DNA from: Streptomyces sp. NRRL S-31
GTDB taxonomy: Bacteria > Actinomycetota > Actinomycetes > Streptomycetales > Streptomycetaceae
DNA: 45,498 nucleotides
Reading direction: 5' to 3'
Assembly: GCF_000718775.1 (NCBI RefSeq)
Contig: NZ_JOCB01000072.1
Location: 1 to 45,498, forward strand
Both the position numbers and the translations under genes were made by a program. Within the stretch, counting starts at the first letter, position 1. The number at the start of each line of letters is the position of its first letter. Below the pieces are notes generated by a model. That model was not told the origin of the DNA and did not search any database. It saw nothing but the letters and a program-made list of their open reading frames with translations. Positions 1-9,163 of this stretch are shown piece by piece.

Positions 1-361
1 GGTCACCAACGTCGAGGCGTCGATGTCCTCGCCCTCCTCGCTGCTGCACTGGACCCGCCGCATGATCGAGATCCGCAAGCAGAACCCCGCCTTCGGACTG
101 GGGTCCTACACCGAACTGCCGTCGTCGAACCCGGCGGTGCTCGCCTTCCTGCGCGAGTACGAGGACGACCTCGTGCTGTGCGTGCACAACTTCTCCCGCT
201 TCGCCCAGCCCACCGAGCTGGACCTCAGCCGGTTCAACGGGCGTCATCCCGTCGAGCTGTTCGGCGGGGTGCGGTTCCCGGCGGTCGGCGAACTGCCGTA
301 CCTGCTCACCCTCGCGGGGCACGGCTTCTACTGGTTCCGGCTGCGCCGGGACGCTGTGTAA
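1..361 (+). CDS. treS: Trehalose synthase / maltose glucosyltransferase, C-terminal part
   Basis: Only the last 119 codons are inside the window (reading frame begins at base 2, TAA at 359-361). TreS interconverts trehalose and maltose, and in Streptomyces it also serves the GlgE alpha-glucan pathway. The visible part is the end of the GH13 barrel and the C-terminal beta domain. It includes the WTRRMIEIRKQNPAFGLGSY stretch, then the FSRFAQPTELDL and ELFGGVRFP segments, ending LTLAGHGFYWFRLR, which are typical of this family's C-terminus. The catalytic residues lie upstream of the window. The next two genes, maltokinase and branching enzyme, are its usual operon partners. From memory, glgE should lie just upstream, outside the window. 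Confidence 0.93.
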   Translation, partial: VTNVEASMSSPSSLLHWTRRMIEIRKQNPAFGLGSYTELPSSNPAVLAFLREYEDDLVLCVHNFSRFAQPTELDLSRFNGRHPVELFGGVRFPAVGELPYLLTLAGHGFYWFRLRRDAV

Positions 362-364
362 TGG

Positions 365-396
365 CCGGGTGAGGCGGTTTTCACCGCCTCACCCGG
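365..396 (+). terminator. Hairpin between treS and maltokinase
   Basis: A perfect 13-bp stem (365-377 with 384-396) closes a TTTTCA loop, 3 nt after the treS stop codon. There is no T-run after it. It is either a partial terminator that lowers expression of the downstream mak-glgB pair relative to treS, or an mRNA-stabilising 3' structure. The 85-bp treS-mak gap holds no other obvious signal except the mak ribosome binding site. Confidence 0.6.
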
Positions 397-446
397 GGCA
401 CCGGACAGTGACACCCCCCTCACGCTCCGGGGAAAGGACGTGACCC

Positions 447-1850
447 ATGGCGGAGATGGTCACCTCTTCCGGCACCACCGGCACGACCAGTCACCTCCTC
501 AGCTCGCTGGATCCCCTGCTGCGGGAATGGCTGCCCCGGCAGCGCTGGTTCGCGGGCAAGGGCCGGCCGGTCACCGGTTTCGATCCGGTGGCCGTCACCG
601 AACTGCTGCCACCCGGCGGCCGGCTGGGGCTGTACCACCTGCTCCTGCGGGTCCACCAGCCCGCCGTGCCGGGCGCCCCGCCCGGGCCGGGCGACTGCTA
701 CCAGCTCCTCATAGGCGTGCGCGAGGCGCTGCCGCCCCGGCTGGCGCCCGCGCTCGTCGGACACGTCACCGAGGGCCCGCTCGCCGGCCACACGGTGTAC
801 GACGCGCTGTACGACCCCCGGCCCGCCGAGGTGCTGCTGGAGGCGCTGCGCGGGCAGGAGCGGATCGGCGGCCTGCGCTTCGAGCGGGACGAACGGCAGG
901 AGATCCGGCCGGGTCTGGTGGCCCGGCTGCTGACCGCCGAGCAGTCCAACTCGTCGGTGGTCTACGGGGACGCGTTCATCCTGAAGCTGCTGCGCCGGGT
1001 CGTGCCCGGCGTCAACCCCGACCTGGAGATACCGCTCGCCCTGGCCCGCGAGGGCTGCCCCCGGGTGCCCGCGCCGGCCGGCTGGCTGCGCGCCGAGCCG
1101 GACGGGGAGCCGTATGTGCTCGCCGTGCTCCAGCCCTACGTCAGCGGCGCGGGCGACGGCTGGGAGCTGGCCCTGCGCGAACTGGCCAAGGGCGAGGACT
1201 TCGTCGCGGAGGCCCACGCGTTGGGCCGGGCCACCGCCGAGGTGCACACCGCCCTCGCCCGGTCCCTGCCGACGGTCACCCTCGGCCGCCCGCAGCTCCA
1301 GTCGCTGGTCGACGGCATGACCGAGCGGCTGGCTGCGGCCGTGCGGGCGGTGCCGGGCTTGCGGCCGTACGAGCAGGGGCTGCGCTCGGCCTACACCGCG
1401 CTGGCCTCCCTCGCCGCCGAGGGCCGTACCTGGACCGCCCAGCGCGTCCACGGCGACCTGCACCTGGGCCAGTGCCTGCGGTCGCCGTCCGGTCAGTGGT
1501 CGCTGATCGACTTCGAGGGCGAGCCGGCCCGGCCGCTGGCCGAACGGCGGATGCCGCAGCCGCCGGTGCGGGACGTCGCCGGGATGCTGCGCTCCTTCGA
1601 CTACGCGGCCCACTCCGTGAGCCCGCCCGCCCTGGAGTGGGCGCACGCCTGCCGGGCCGCCTACTGCGCCGGCTACGCGGAGGCGTCCGGCCGCGATCCG
1701 CGCACCGACCCGGTGCTGCTGCGGGCCTACGAGACCGACAAGGCCGTGTACGAGGTCGTCTACGAGGCCCGGCACCGACCCGACTGGCTCGCCGTACCGC
1801 TGGGTGCGGTGCGCCGCCTCGCCCTGCCCGACCAGGAGGCCCGTCCGTGA
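447..1850 (+). CDS. mak: Maltokinase
   Basis: Protein of 467 aa, the usual size of actinobacterial maltokinase (also called Pep2). It phosphorylates maltose made by TreS to maltose-1-phosphate, the donor used by GlgE for alpha-glucan synthesis. The fold is kinase-like. The N-terminus carries the family sequence [15 protein letters not shown], a lysine-containing segment [16 protein letters not shown] near residue 175, the catalytic loop [10 protein letters not shown] with His335-Gly336-Asp337, and the metal-binding [12 protein letters not shown] about 20 residues later. The ATG at 447 has AAAGGA about 8 nt upstream. The TGA overlaps the GTG of glgB by 4 bp, so the two genes are probably translationally coupled. 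Confidence 0.93.
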   Translation: MAEMVTSSGTTGTTSHLLSSLDPLLREWLPRQRWFAGKGRPVTGFDPVAVTELLPPGGRLGLYHLLLRVHQPAVPGAPPGPGDCYQLLIGVREALPPRLAPALVGHVTEGPLAGHTVYDALYDPRPAEVLLEALRGQERIGGLRFERDERQEIRPGLVARLLTAEQSNSSVVYGDAFILKLLRRVVPGVNPDLEIPLALAREGCPRVPAPAGWLRAEPDGEPYVLAVLQPYVSGAGDGWELALRELAKGEDFVAEAHALGRATAEVHTALARSLPTVTLGRPQLQSLVDGMTERLAAAVRAVPGLRPYEQGLRSAYTALASLAAEGRTWTAQRVHGDLHLGQCLRSPSGQWSLIDFEGEPARPLAERRMPQPPVRDVAGMLRSFDYAAHSVSPPALEWAHACRAAYCAGYAEASGRDPRTDPVLLRAYETDKAVYEVVYEARHRPDWLAVPLGAVRRLALPDQEARP

Positions 1851-4156
1851 CCCCCAAGGCCCAGAAGCACTCACCAGCCAGGAAGAAGACCGGCGCCCGA
1901 CAGGCGCCGGGCCGGGACGTCCCGCCGCAGGCCCAGGCGCCCGCGCCGGAGACCGCCGCGGAGGCCGCGGTCTCCCCCGCGGTGGACGCCGGCGACCGCG
2001 AGCGGCTGCGGCACGGCACCCACCACGATCCGCACTCCGTCCTCGGCGCGCACCCGGTGCCCGGCGGGGTCGCCGTCCGCGTCTTCCGCCCGTACGCGCG
2101 GGCCGTCACCGTGGTCGGCGACGGCCTGCGCGCGGAGCTGCACGACGACGGCGACGGCTTCTTCTCCGGCCTGCTCCGGCTCGCGGAGGTGCCCGCCTAC
2201 CGGCTGCTCGTGACGTACGACGGCACGGTCCACGAGACGGAGGACGCCTACCGCTTCCCGCCCACGCTCGGCGAGCTGGACCTGCACCTGATCGGCGAGG
2301 GGCGGCACGAGCAGCTGTGGCAGGCGCTCGGCGCGCACGTCATCACCCACCAGGGCGTCACCGGCACCCGGTTCGCGGTGTGGGCGCCGAACGCGCGGGG
2401 CGTCCGGGTCGCGGGCGGGTTCAGCTTCTGGGACGGCACCGGTTTCCCGATGCGCTCGCTCGGCGGCACCGGGGTCTGGGAACTGTTCGTGCCGGGGGTC
2501 GGCGAGGGCGAGCTGTACAAGTTCGAGATCACCCGCCCGGACGGGTCGCGCACCCTGCGCGCCGACCCGATGGCCCGCCGTACCGAGGTGCCGCCCGCCA
2601 CCTCCTCGATCGTGCACGCCTCGCACCACGAGTGGGGCGACGCCGAGTGGCTGGCCCGCCGGGCGCGGACGCCGGTGCACGAGGCCCCGTTCTCCGTCTA
2701 CGAGGTGCACCTGCCGTCCTGGCGGCCGGGCTCGACCTACCGCGAGCTGGCCGAGCTGCTCCCCGCCTACGTGTCGGAGATGGGGTTCACGCACGTCGAG
2801 CTGATGCCGGTCGCCGAGCATCCCTTCGGCGGCTCCTGGGGCTACCAGGTCACCGGGTTCTACGCCCCGACGGCCCGGCTCGGCACCCCCGACGACTTCA
2901 AATACCTGGTGGACAGGCTGCACCAGGCGGGCGTCGGCGTGCTGATGGACTGGGTGCCGGCGCACTTCCCGCGCGACGAGTGGGCGCTGGCCGCCTTCGA
3001 CGGGCGCCCGCTGTACGAGCACCACGATCCGCTGCGGGCCGCCCACCCCGACTGGGGCACGCTGGAGTTCGACTTCGGCCGGCGCGAGGTGCGCAACTTC
3101 CTGGTGGCGAACGCCGTGTACTGGTGCGAGGAGTTCCACATCGACGGGCTGCGGGTGGACGCGGTCGCCTCGATGCTCTACCTGGACTACTCGCGCGGGC
3201 CGGGCCAGTGGACGCCGAACGAGCACGGCGGCCGGGAGAACCCGGACGCGGTCGCCTTCCTCCAGGAGATGAACGCCACCGTCTACCGGCGCTGCCCGGG
3301 CGTGGTGACCATCGCGGAGGAGTCGACGGCCTGGGACGGGGTCACCCGGCCCACCCACCACCGGGGTCCGAGCGGCTTCGGCGGGCTCGGCTTCGGCTGG
3401 AAGTGGAACATGGGCTGGATGCACGACTCGCTCCAGTACATGAGCCACGACCCCGTGTACCGCAGCCACCACCACCACGAGATGACGTTCTCGATGGTGT
3501 ACGCGTACAGCGAGAACTACGTCCTGCCGATCTCCCACGACGAGGTGGTGCACGGCAAGGGTTCCCTGGTGTCGAAGATGCCGGGCGACTGGTGGCAGCA
3601 GCGCGCCAACCTGCGCGCCTACCTGGCCTTCATGTGGGCCCACCCGGGCAAGCAACTGCTGTTCATGGGGCAGGAGTTCGCCCAGGGAGCGGAGTGGTCG
3701 GAGGCGCGCGGCCCCGACTGGTGGCTGCTCGATCCGGCGTACGGCGCGGAGGCGGACCACCGGGGCGTACGGGACCTGGTACGGGACCTGAACGCGGTGT
3801 ACCGGGCGACGCCCGCGCTCTGGCGGCTGGACACCGACCCGGCGGGCTTCGAGTGGATCACCGGGGACGCGGCGGACGACAACGTCTTCGCGTTCCTGCG
3901 CCGGGACGCCGACGGCACCCCCCTGCTCGCGGTCTCCCATCTGGCGCCGGTGGTCCGGCACGACTACCGGATCGGTGTGCCGGACGACGTCCCGGCCTGG
4001 CTGGAGGTGCTGAACACCGACGCGGGCCGGTACGGCGGCGGTGACGTGGTCCGCGGGGACGTGGTCAAGCCCGAACCGCATCCGTGGCACGGCCGCCCGG
4101 CGAGCCTGCGGCTGACGCTCCCGCCCCTGGGCACGGTGTGGCTGCGGCCGGCCTGA
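1847..4156 (+). CDS. glgB: 1,4-alpha-glucan branching enzyme
   Basis: 769-aa GH13 enzyme that makes alpha-1,6 branches in glycogen-like alpha-glucan. The GTG at 1847 overlaps the mak stop (GTGA). The open frame extends further 5', but that part runs through mak and is not real. A poorly conserved, Lys/Ala/Pro-rich head of about 60 residues is followed by two beta domains: [20 protein letters not shown] (N1-like), then the CBM48-like segment [17 protein letters not shown]. The catalytic barrel has the nucleophile Asp438 in [15 protein letters not shown] and the acid/base Glu491 in [11 protein letters not shown]. Their 53-residue spacing equals that of E. coli Asp405/Glu458. [12 protein letters not shown] supplies the conserved His-Asp. 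By context this is the GlgE-pathway copy (glgBI in S. coelicolor). Confidence 0.96.
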   Translation: MTPKAQKHSPARKKTGARQAPGRDVPPQAQAPAPETAAEAAVSPAVDAGDRERLRHGTHHDPHSVLGAHPVPGGVAVRVFRPYARAVTVVGDGLRAELHDDGDGFFSGLLRLAEVPAYRLLVTYDGTVHETEDAYRFPPTLGELDLHLIGEGRHEQLWQALGAHVITHQGVTGTRFAVWAPNARGVRVAGGFSFWDGTGFPMRSLGGTGVWELFVPGVGEGELYKFEITRPDGSRTLRADPMARRTEVPPATSSIVHASHHEWGDAEWLARRARTPVHEAPFSVYEVHLPSWRPGSTYRELAELLPAYVSEMGFTHVELMPVAEHPFGGSWGYQVTGFYAPTARLGTPDDFKYLVDRLHQAGVGVLMDWVPAHFPRDEWALAAFDGRPLYEHHDPLRAAHPDWGTLEFDFGRREVRNFLVANAVYWCEEFHIDGLRVDAVASMLYLDYSRGPGQWTPNEHGGRENPDAVAFLQEMNATVYRRCPGVVTIAEESTAWDGVTRPTHHRGPSGFGGLGFGWKWNMGWMHDSLQYMSHDPVYRSHHHHEMTFSMVYAYSENYVLPISHDEVVHGKGSLVSKMPGDWWQQRANLRAYLAFMWAHPGKQLLFMGQEFAQGAEWSEARGPDWWLLDPAYGAEADHRGVRDLVRDLNAVYRATPALWRLDTDPAGFEWITGDAADDNVFAFLRRDADGTPLLAVSHLAPVVRHDYRIGVPDDVPAWLEVLNTDAGRYGGGDVVRGDVVKPEPHPWHGRPASLRLTLPPLGTVWLRPA

Positions 4157-4177
4157 AGCCGGTCCGCGGGAGGAGGA

Positions 4178-4207
4178 GGGGCCGGGGCCGGATGCCCGCG
4201 GCCCCCT
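4178..4207. terminator. Possible bidirectional terminator
   Basis: A G/C-rich inverted repeat (GGGGCCG with CGGCCCC, followed by CTT on the + strand) lies between the convergent ends of glgB and the CAP-domain gene. The stem is short and several alternative pairings exist, so this is only a likely terminator by position. Confidence 0.35.
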
Positions 4208-4229
4208 TCGCCGGTCGGCGGGTGGCGGG

Positions 4230-4715
4230 TCAGCCGGGTGTGGCGAAGACCTGGACCGCGTAGTCGCCGCTGACGGCGACGCCGGTGTCCTTGAAATCGC
4301 AGTCCACGATGTTGCGGTGGTGGCCCGCGCTCTTCATCCAGCCGCTGACTATCGTGTTGGCGTCGGTGCTGCCCCAGGCCATGTTCTCGGCTTCGGCGCG
4401 CGCGCCGGTGTAGCCGGCGTCCTTGATCCGCTGGCTGTAGCTGGAGCCGTCCGACCCGGTGTGGTTGGTCAGGTGGTTCTTGCTCGCGTCCTCCGCGAAC
4501 ACCTGGGCCGCCTTGGTCAGCTGCCCGTTCTCGCTCAGCGCCTGGCAGCCGGCCTTCTGGCGTTCCGCGTTGACCAGTTGCAGGATCTCGGAGGGAGAGG
4601 CGGCGGGCGCGACGGCCGTCGCGGCGGCGGCACCGGCCGCTCCGCCGAACAGCAGCGGGGCCGCACAGGCGGCGGCGCACAGACAGCGAAGACGTGTGGT
4701 CGTGGCATTGCGCAT
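4230..4715 (-). CDS. Secreted CAP/SCP-domain protein
   Basis: 161-aa exported protein. The first 10 residues are basic, followed by a hydrophobic Ala/Leu-rich core to about residue 33, a typical signal peptide. The rest is one CAP (cysteine-rich secretory/PR-1) domain: ILQLVNAERQKAGCQAL at 45-60, His81 and His85 in HLTNHTG, a Glu in AEAENMAW (108-114), and SGWMKSAGHHRNIV with His132/133. These form the polar cavity of the family. Cys57 and Cys139 could form a disulfide. The ATG at 4715 starts exactly at the signal peptide; the frame is open further upstream but that part lacks family character. Bacterial CAP proteins are extracellular and of mostly unknown activity, so the substrate is unknown. 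The 289 bp up to helD carry no clear gene. Confidence 0.88.
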   Translation of the reverse strand: MRNATTTRLRCLCAAACAAPLLFGGAAGAAAATAVAPAASPSEILQLVNAERQKAGCQALSENGQLTKAAQVFAEDASKNHLTNHTGSDGSSYSQRIKDAGYTGARAEAENMAWGSTDANTIVSGWMKSAGHHRNIVDCDFKDTGVAVSGDYAVQVFATPG

Positions 4716-5004
4716 GGGTTTCGGCCTTCGGCTCGGAAGTATCGGCGACAGCCGGCGAGATGTCCTCCGGACCTGCGTGACATGCGTCAAGGGTTCGTGC
4801 GGTGGGCACGGACACGCACAGCGAGCGCACGCTGAACCCTGGGTCACCGGCGGGTCCTCGCAAGGATGCCCGGCTCCCGCGCTCGTTCCCCTCCACCGTA
4901 CGCCCGTTGCCGGGCGCCCACGACTCAAGGCGGAGCGGGCGCCGCGCACCGGCCGCGCGCGGGTGCGCGGCGGTGCGCGAGCCGTCACGCCCGGTGCTCC
5001 GACG

Positions 5005-7299
5005 TCACCCGGAGACGGCCAGCGCCGCCGGCAACTCCCCCGTGTACAGCACCCCGAGCCGCTGGGTGGCCCGGGTCAGGGCCACGTACAGGTCGCTCGT
5101 GCCGTACCGGCCCGGCTCCACCACCAGCACCGAGTCGAACTCCAGGCCCTTCGACTGGCGCGGGTCGAGCAGGACGACGGTGCGCGTGAGGTCGGGCTCG
5201 GCGCCCGCGGTGACGCCGTCCAGCCGGGCGGCCAGGGCGCGGTGCAGGTCGCGGGGGGCGATGACGGCCAGCCTGCCCTCGGCGGGGGTGAGTTCGGCCA
5301 CGGCCTCGGCGACCGCGGCGGGCAGGTCGCCGGCCGCCTGCCGCACCCACGGGCGGACGCCGGTGGAGCGGACCGAGCGGGGCGGCTCGAAGTCCGGCCG
5401 CTCGGCGCGGACCACGGCCGCCGCCAGCTCCATGATCTCGGCCGGGGTGCGGTAGTTGACGCCCAGGCGGGTGTGGTCGAAGCGGTCCCCGACATAGGGG
5501 GCGAGGATGCCCGCCCAGGAACCGGCGCCGGCCTCCTCAGCCGTCTGGACGGGGTCGCCGACCAGGGTCATCGAGCGGGTCGGGCTGCGCCGCATCAGCA
5601 GCCGCCAGGCCATCGGCGACAGTTCCTGCGCCTCGTCGACGATGATGTGCCCGAAGGCCCAGGTGCGGTCGGCGGCGGCCCGTTCCGCGGCGCTGCGGTG
5701 GTCCGCCTCCTCCTGCCGCTCGGCGAACCGCTCGGCGTCGATGATGTCGTGCGCGGACAGCACCTCGCCGGCCTCGGGATCGCTCTCCTCCTTGTCCTCG
5801 AACTCGTAGGACCGGGAGGCGTACGACACGTCGAGCACGCCCTGCGCGTAGGCCACCTGGGTCTCGCGCTCGCGTTCGGCGCGGGCGCGGGCCAGCCGGT
5901 CGTCCTCGCCGAGCAGTTCGGCCGCCTCGTCCAGCAGCGGCACGTCGGCGACGGTCCAGGCGCGGGTCACCGGGCGGCGGACCGCCGCGGCGTCCGCGGC
6001 CGGGAGGTGGCCCTCCGGCTCGGCGAGGAAGTCGGCGACCAGCCGCCGCGGGGTGATCCGGGGCCACAACCGGTCGATGGCGTCCCAGACTTCGGGGTTC
6101 TCGGCGAGTTCGTCGCGGATCTGGGTGATGTCGGAGGCGTCGAGCAGGCTGCTGCCGTCGTAGGGGTCGGTGCCGACGCGCTCGGCGTACAGCTCGGTGA
6201 GCGTGTTGAGGATGTACCCCTCGAAGTGCTCGCGGGCGGCGTTGTGCGGCAGCCCGGCGGCGCGGGTGCGGTCACGGGCGACGCCCACCAGGCCGTCGTC
6301 CAGCATGAGCACCTCCCGGTCGTGCTCGATCGCGATGACCGGGTCGGGCAGGGCCTGCCGGTCGCGCACGACGGCGGCCAGCACCTCGGCCATCTCCGCG
6401 CGGCCCTTGACCGCGGCGGCCTCGGGGGTGTCCGTCGCGGTGGCCCGGACGCCGGGGAACAGCTCGCCCACGGTCGCCAGCAGCACGCCGGTCTCGCCGA
6501 GGGAGGGCAGCACCTCGCCGATGTAGCCGAGGAAGGCGGGGTTGGGGCCGACGACGAGGACCGCGCGGCGGGCCAGCAGTTCCCGGTACTCGTACAGCAG
6601 GTAGGCCGCCCGGTGCAGGGCGACCGCGGTCTTGCCGGTGCCGGGTCCGCCCTCCACCACCAGGACGCCGCGGTGCGGGGCCCGGATGATCCGGTCCTGC
6701 TCGGCCTGGATGGTCTGCACGATGTCGCCCATGCGGCCGGTGCGCGCCGAGTTCAGCGCGGCCAGCAGCACGCCGTCCGCGTCGTGGTCCTCGTGGCCGG
6801 TTCGGGTGGCGTCGCCGAGGTCCAGGATCTCGTCGTGCAGGGAGGTGACGGTCCGGCCCTCGGTGGAGATGTGCCGGCGGCGGCGCAGGCCCATCGGGGT
6901 GTGGCCGGTGGCCAGGTAGAAGGGGCGGGCGACGTCGGCCCGCCAGTCGATCAGCAGGGGCGTGCGCCCGGCGTCGTCCTCGCGCAGTCCGATCCGGCCG
7001 ATGTGGTGCCTGGTGCCGTCGGCGAGGTCGATCCGGCCGAAGCAGAGCGAGCCGTCCACGGCGTTCAGCGCGGCGAGCAGTCCCGAGCGCTCGGCGACCA
7101 GGATGTCCCGTTCCAGCCGGGCCTGCATGGGCTTGTCGCCCTGGGCGAGCGCGTCCGTGACGGCCGTCTCGGCCTCGCCGCGCAGCACGTCCACGCGCGC
7201 GTACAGTCCGTCGATGAATTCCTGCTCGTCGCGCAATTCACCGTCGTGAAATTCACTGTTCGACAGATCCGCGTTTGACAATTCCGCTCCCGCCCGCAT
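5005..7299 (-). CDS. HelD/HelR-type RNA polymerase recycling ATPase (UvrD/Rep-like)
   Basis: 764-aa superfamily-1 helicase-like protein. The N-terminal 100 residues are charged and partly coiled-coil (EQEFIDGLYARVDVLRGEAE), as in HelD proteins, where this arm reaches into RNA polymerase. A beta-rich stretch follows (GRIGLREDDAGRTPLLIDWR). The ATPase has Walker A GGPGTGKT at 217-224, a Walker B-like HIIVDEAQELSPMAW, and C-terminal motifs LGVNYRTPAEIM and YVALTRATQRLGVLY. HelD proteins release stalled RNA polymerase from DNA and nucleic acid, and some (HelR) protect against rifamycins. Which subtype this is cannot be told without alignment. ATG at 7299 is the first good start, but its ribosome binding site is weak and nearby TTG/CTG codons are possible. 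The 5' end is overlapped by a convergent small transcript. Confidence 0.9.
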   Translation of the reverse strand: MRAGAELSNADLSNSEFHDGELRDEQEFIDGLYARVDVLRGEAETAVTDALAQGDKPMQARLERDILVAERSGLLAALNAVDGSLCFGRIDLADGTRHHIGRIGLREDDAGRTPLLIDWRADVARPFYLATGHTPMGLRRRRHISTEGRTVTSLHDEILDLGDATRTGHEDHDADGVLLAALNSARTGRMGDIVQTIQAEQDRIIRAPHRGVLVVEGGPGTGKTAVALHRAAYLLYEYRELLARRAVLVVGPNPAFLGYIGEVLPSLGETGVLLATVGELFPGVRATATDTPEAAAVKGRAEMAEVLAAVVRDRQALPDPVIAIEHDREVLMLDDGLVGVARDRTRAAGLPHNAAREHFEGYILNTLTELYAERVGTDPYDGSSLLDASDITQIRDELAENPEVWDAIDRLWPRITPRRLVADFLAEPEGHLPAADAAAVRRPVTRAWTVADVPLLDEAAELLGEDDRLARARAERERETQVAYAQGVLDVSYASRSYEFEDKEESDPEAGEVLSAHDIIDAERFAERQEEADHRSAAERAAADRTWAFGHIIVDEAQELSPMAWRLLMRRSPTRSMTLVGDPVQTAEEAGAGSWAGILAPYVGDRFDHTRLGVNYRTPAEIMELAAAVVRAERPDFEPPRSVRSTGVRPWVRQAAGDLPAAVAEAVAELTPAEGRLAVIAPRDLHRALAARLDGVTAGAEPDLTRTVVLLDPRQSKGLEFDSVLVVEPGRYGTSDLYVALTRATQRLGVLYTGELPAALAVSG

Positions 7300-7304
7300 A
7301 TACT
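7275..7304 (+). promoter_or_regulatory. Near-consensus sigma-70-type (HrdB-like) promoter
   Basis: TTGACA at 7275-7280, an 18-bp spacer, and TATACT at 7299-7304. This is the best match to the vegetative consensus noticed in the window. It reads away from helD into 7311-7413, where no protein gene exists. The -10 box overlaps the helD start codon and the -35 box lies inside the helD coding region. Confidence 0.75.
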
Positions 7305-7365
7305 GTGCTCACTGGACTTGCTTTGCGACCGATCCAAAATGCCGAATTGAAGTCGCGAACCACTG

Positions 7366-7395
7366 AATATACGCAGAGAAATCCCCCGGGCGCAA
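7366..7395 (-). promoter_or_regulatory. Candidate helD promoter, face to face with the small-RNA promoter
   Basis: Reading the minus strand: TTGCGC (7395-7390), an 18-bp spacer, TATATT (7371-7366), giving a start near 7359 and a leader of about 60 nt before the ATG at 7299. The -35 box lies in the loop of the small-RNA terminator. If both promoters work, the two transcripts overlap over roughly 7311-7359. Confidence 0.5.
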
Positions 7396-7413
7396 TTGCC
7401 CGGGGGATTTTTT
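7379..7413 (+). terminator. Intrinsic terminator of the small RNA; may also serve the MFS gene
   Basis: A perfect 13-bp stem (7379-7391 with 7398-7410), loop GCAATT, and a run of six T (7408-7413). Canonical U-tailed terminators are uncommon in Streptomyces. On the minus strand the hairpin is followed by ATTTCTCT, so it could also stop the MFS gene that ends at 7441. Confidence 0.85.
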
Positions 7414-7440
7414 CGTCCGGTGCCCGCGCGGGCGGGGGGG

Positions 7441-9129
7441 TCAGCCGGCCGTGCTGTCCGCCGGCTCCCGGTCCCCGCCCTCTTCGTACTCTTCCCGCGT
7501 CCGGTCCGCCGCGTCCTCCCGGCGCGGCAGCAGGACGGCCACCAGGACCGTTCCGATGCCGAGGATCACCGCGCCGACCAGGCTGGTGTGGGCGACCGCG
7601 TCGGAGAAGGCGGAGCCGACCGCGTCGGCCATCTGCCGTGCGCCGGCGGCCAGTTCGCCGGCCTGCTGCTTGAGCTGCGCGGCCTGCTGCGGGTCGGTCG
7701 CCCGCTGGGCCTGGGCCGCGGCCTGGTGCGCCTTCTCGCCGATGCCCTGGGCGACGGCGTACCCGGCGCCGACCGAGTCCTGCGCGGTGTCCAGGGCGCT
7801 CGCCGGCAGCTTGCCGCCCGCGGTGGCGTCGGCGAGGTGATCGCCGTACGAGGTGGCGAGCAGCGAGCCGAGGAGGGCGATGCCGAGCGAGCCGCCCAGT
7901 TCCAGCGAGGTGTCGTTGACGGCACCGCCGACGCCCAGCTCGGATTCCGGGAAGGCGCCCATGATGGCGTCGGTGCAGGGCGAGAGGGCGAGGCCGATGG
8001 CGAGGCCCAGGATGATCAAGGGGGCCACGAAGTCGCCGTACGTGGAGCCGGCGTCCACCCGGGTGAGCAGGGCGAGGGCGGTGGTGCCGCCGACCATGCC
8101 CGCGCTGACGGTCCACTTCATGCCGACGCGCGGGGTGAGCCAGCCGGTCAGGGCGGAGCCGACGAAGACGGCACCGGCGAGCGGCAGCATGCGCACACCG
8201 GTCTGGAGGGCGTCGTAGCCGAGGACGAACTGGAGGTGCTGGGTGAGGTAGTAGAAGGCGCCGAAGACGGCCAGGAAGAACAGGGCGACGGCGAGATTGG
8301 AGCCGGCGAACCGGCGGCCGGCGAAGCGGCGCACGTCCAGGATGGGGCGCGGGTGGCGCAGCTCCCACAGCACGAAGGCGACCAGGCCCACGCCGGCGAC
8401 GACGGCGGCGCCGACGGCCTTGGCGCCCCAGCCGAAGTGCGGGCCCTCGATGATCATGTAGACCAGCGCGCCGGTCCAGATCACCGACAGCAGGCCGCCG
8501 ACGTAGTCGATGCGGTCGTGGTGGCCGGCCCGGGAGGGCGGTACGAGGACGAAGGCGGCGACGAGCGCGACGGCCGCGACGGGCACGTTGATCAGGAAGG
8601 TCGAGGCCCAGCCGTGGTCGCGCAGCAGGGCGCCGGCCACCACCGGTCCGGCGGCGATGGCGAGCCCGGCGGTGGCGGTCCACAGGGTGATGGCCTTGGC
8701 CCGCTCGGCGCGCGGGAAGGTCGCGGCGAGCAGCGAGAGCGTGGCCGGCATGATCAGCGCCGCGCCGACGCCCATCACGGCGCGGGCCGCGATGACGGTG
8801 GCCGCGCTGTCGGCGAGGGAGCCGAAGACGGCACCGGCGCCGAAGACGACGAGCCCGAGGACGAGCGCCCCGCGCCGGCTGTACTTGTCGCCGATCGCGC
8901 CGAGCAGCAGCATCAGCGCCGCGTAGGGGACGGTGTAGCCGTCGATCACCCACTGGAGGTCGGCGCTGGACAGCCCGAGGTCCTTCGTCATGTCGGGCGC
9001 CGCGACCGTGAGGGCGGTGTTCGCCATCACGATGATCAGCAGGCTGAGGCAGAGCACCAGCAGGGCCCACCAGCGCCGGGCGTAGGGGCGCTCCATCCTT
9101 TCGACCGGTTCGGTCATGACGAGTCGCAT
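7441..9129 (-). CDS. MFS multidrug exporter, DHA2 (EmrB/QacA) type
   Basis: 562-aa integral membrane protein with about 14 hydrophobic segments. The first is RWWALLVLCLSLLIIVMANT, followed by ALTVAAPDMTKDLGLS, which fits the TM1 motif of 14-TM drug:H+ antiporters. The loop GAIGDKYSRRGALVLG is MFS motif A, and AARAVMGVGAALIMPATLSL fits motif B. A large soluble Ala/Gln-rich loop (about 100 residues, with AAQAQRATDPQQAAQLKQQ) sits before the last membrane helix, a common feature of this group. ATG at 9129 is preferred because GAGGAG lies upstream; ATG at 9117 has no ribosome binding site. It is divergent from a TetR gene with three operators between, which suggests substrate-induced export. The substrate is unknown. 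Confidence 0.9.
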   Translation of the reverse strand: MRLVMTEPVERMERPYARRWWALLVLCLSLLIIVMANTALTVAAPDMTKDLGLSSADLQWVIDGYTVPYAALMLLLGAIGDKYSRRGALVLGLVVFGAGAVFGSLADSAATVIAARAVMGVGAALIMPATLSLLAATFPRAERAKAITLWTATAGLAIAAGPVVAGALLRDHGWASTFLINVPVAAVALVAAFVLVPPSRAGHHDRIDYVGGLLSVIWTGALVYMIIEGPHFGWGAKAVGAAVVAGVGLVAFVLWELRHPRPILDVRRFAGRRFAGSNLAVALFFLAVFGAFYYLTQHLQFVLGYDALQTGVRMLPLAGAVFVGSALTGWLTPRVGMKWTVSAGMVGGTTALALLTRVDAGSTYGDFVAPLIILGLAIGLALSPCTDAIMGAFPESELGVGGAVNDTSLELGGSLGIALLGSLLATSYGDHLADATAGGKLPASALDTAQDSVGAGYAVAQGIGEKAHQAAAQAQRATDPQQAAQLKQQAGELAAGARQMADAVGSAFSDAVAHTSLVGAVILGIGTVLVAVLLPRREDAADRTREEYEEGGDREPADSTAG

Positions 9130-9163
9130 GGCAGGGATCGCTCTCCTCGGGTAAGCGACGGAC

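Larger units (their letters stand above)
7311..7413 (+). ncRNA. Candidate small RNA, about 100 nt, antisense to the helD leader
   Basis: The promoter at 7275-7304 would start transcription near 7311. An intrinsic terminator ends it at about 7413. The only ATG in between (7350) opens a three-codon frame (ATG CCG AAT TGA), so the RNA is non-coding as far as can be seen. Its first half is complementary to the 5' untranslated region expected for helD mRNA. Base composition is clearly more A/T-rich than the surroundings. I know of no published family to assign it to. Existence is inferred from promoter plus terminator only. Confidence 0.6.

Noticed and set aside
440..1846. N-terminal extension of glgB running through mak (1238-codon frame)
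   Set aside because: The extension is Arg/Pro/Gly low-complexity and overlaps all of a well-supported maltokinase. The GTG at 1847 gives the normal GlgB length and a 4-bp overlap.
4459..7278. 939-codon + strand frame opposite helD
   Set aside because: No domain, shadow composition, and it ends exactly where the small-RNA promoter lies. The helicase-like protein on the minus strand has all its motifs.
7260..7420. Rifamycin-associated element upstream of the HelD/HelR-like gene
   Set aside because: I looked for a long GGGGCTTGC-type inverted repeat as described for helR promoters. Only a weak partial resemblance (GGACTTGCTTTGCGACC) is present, so a rifamycin-responsive subtype is not supported.
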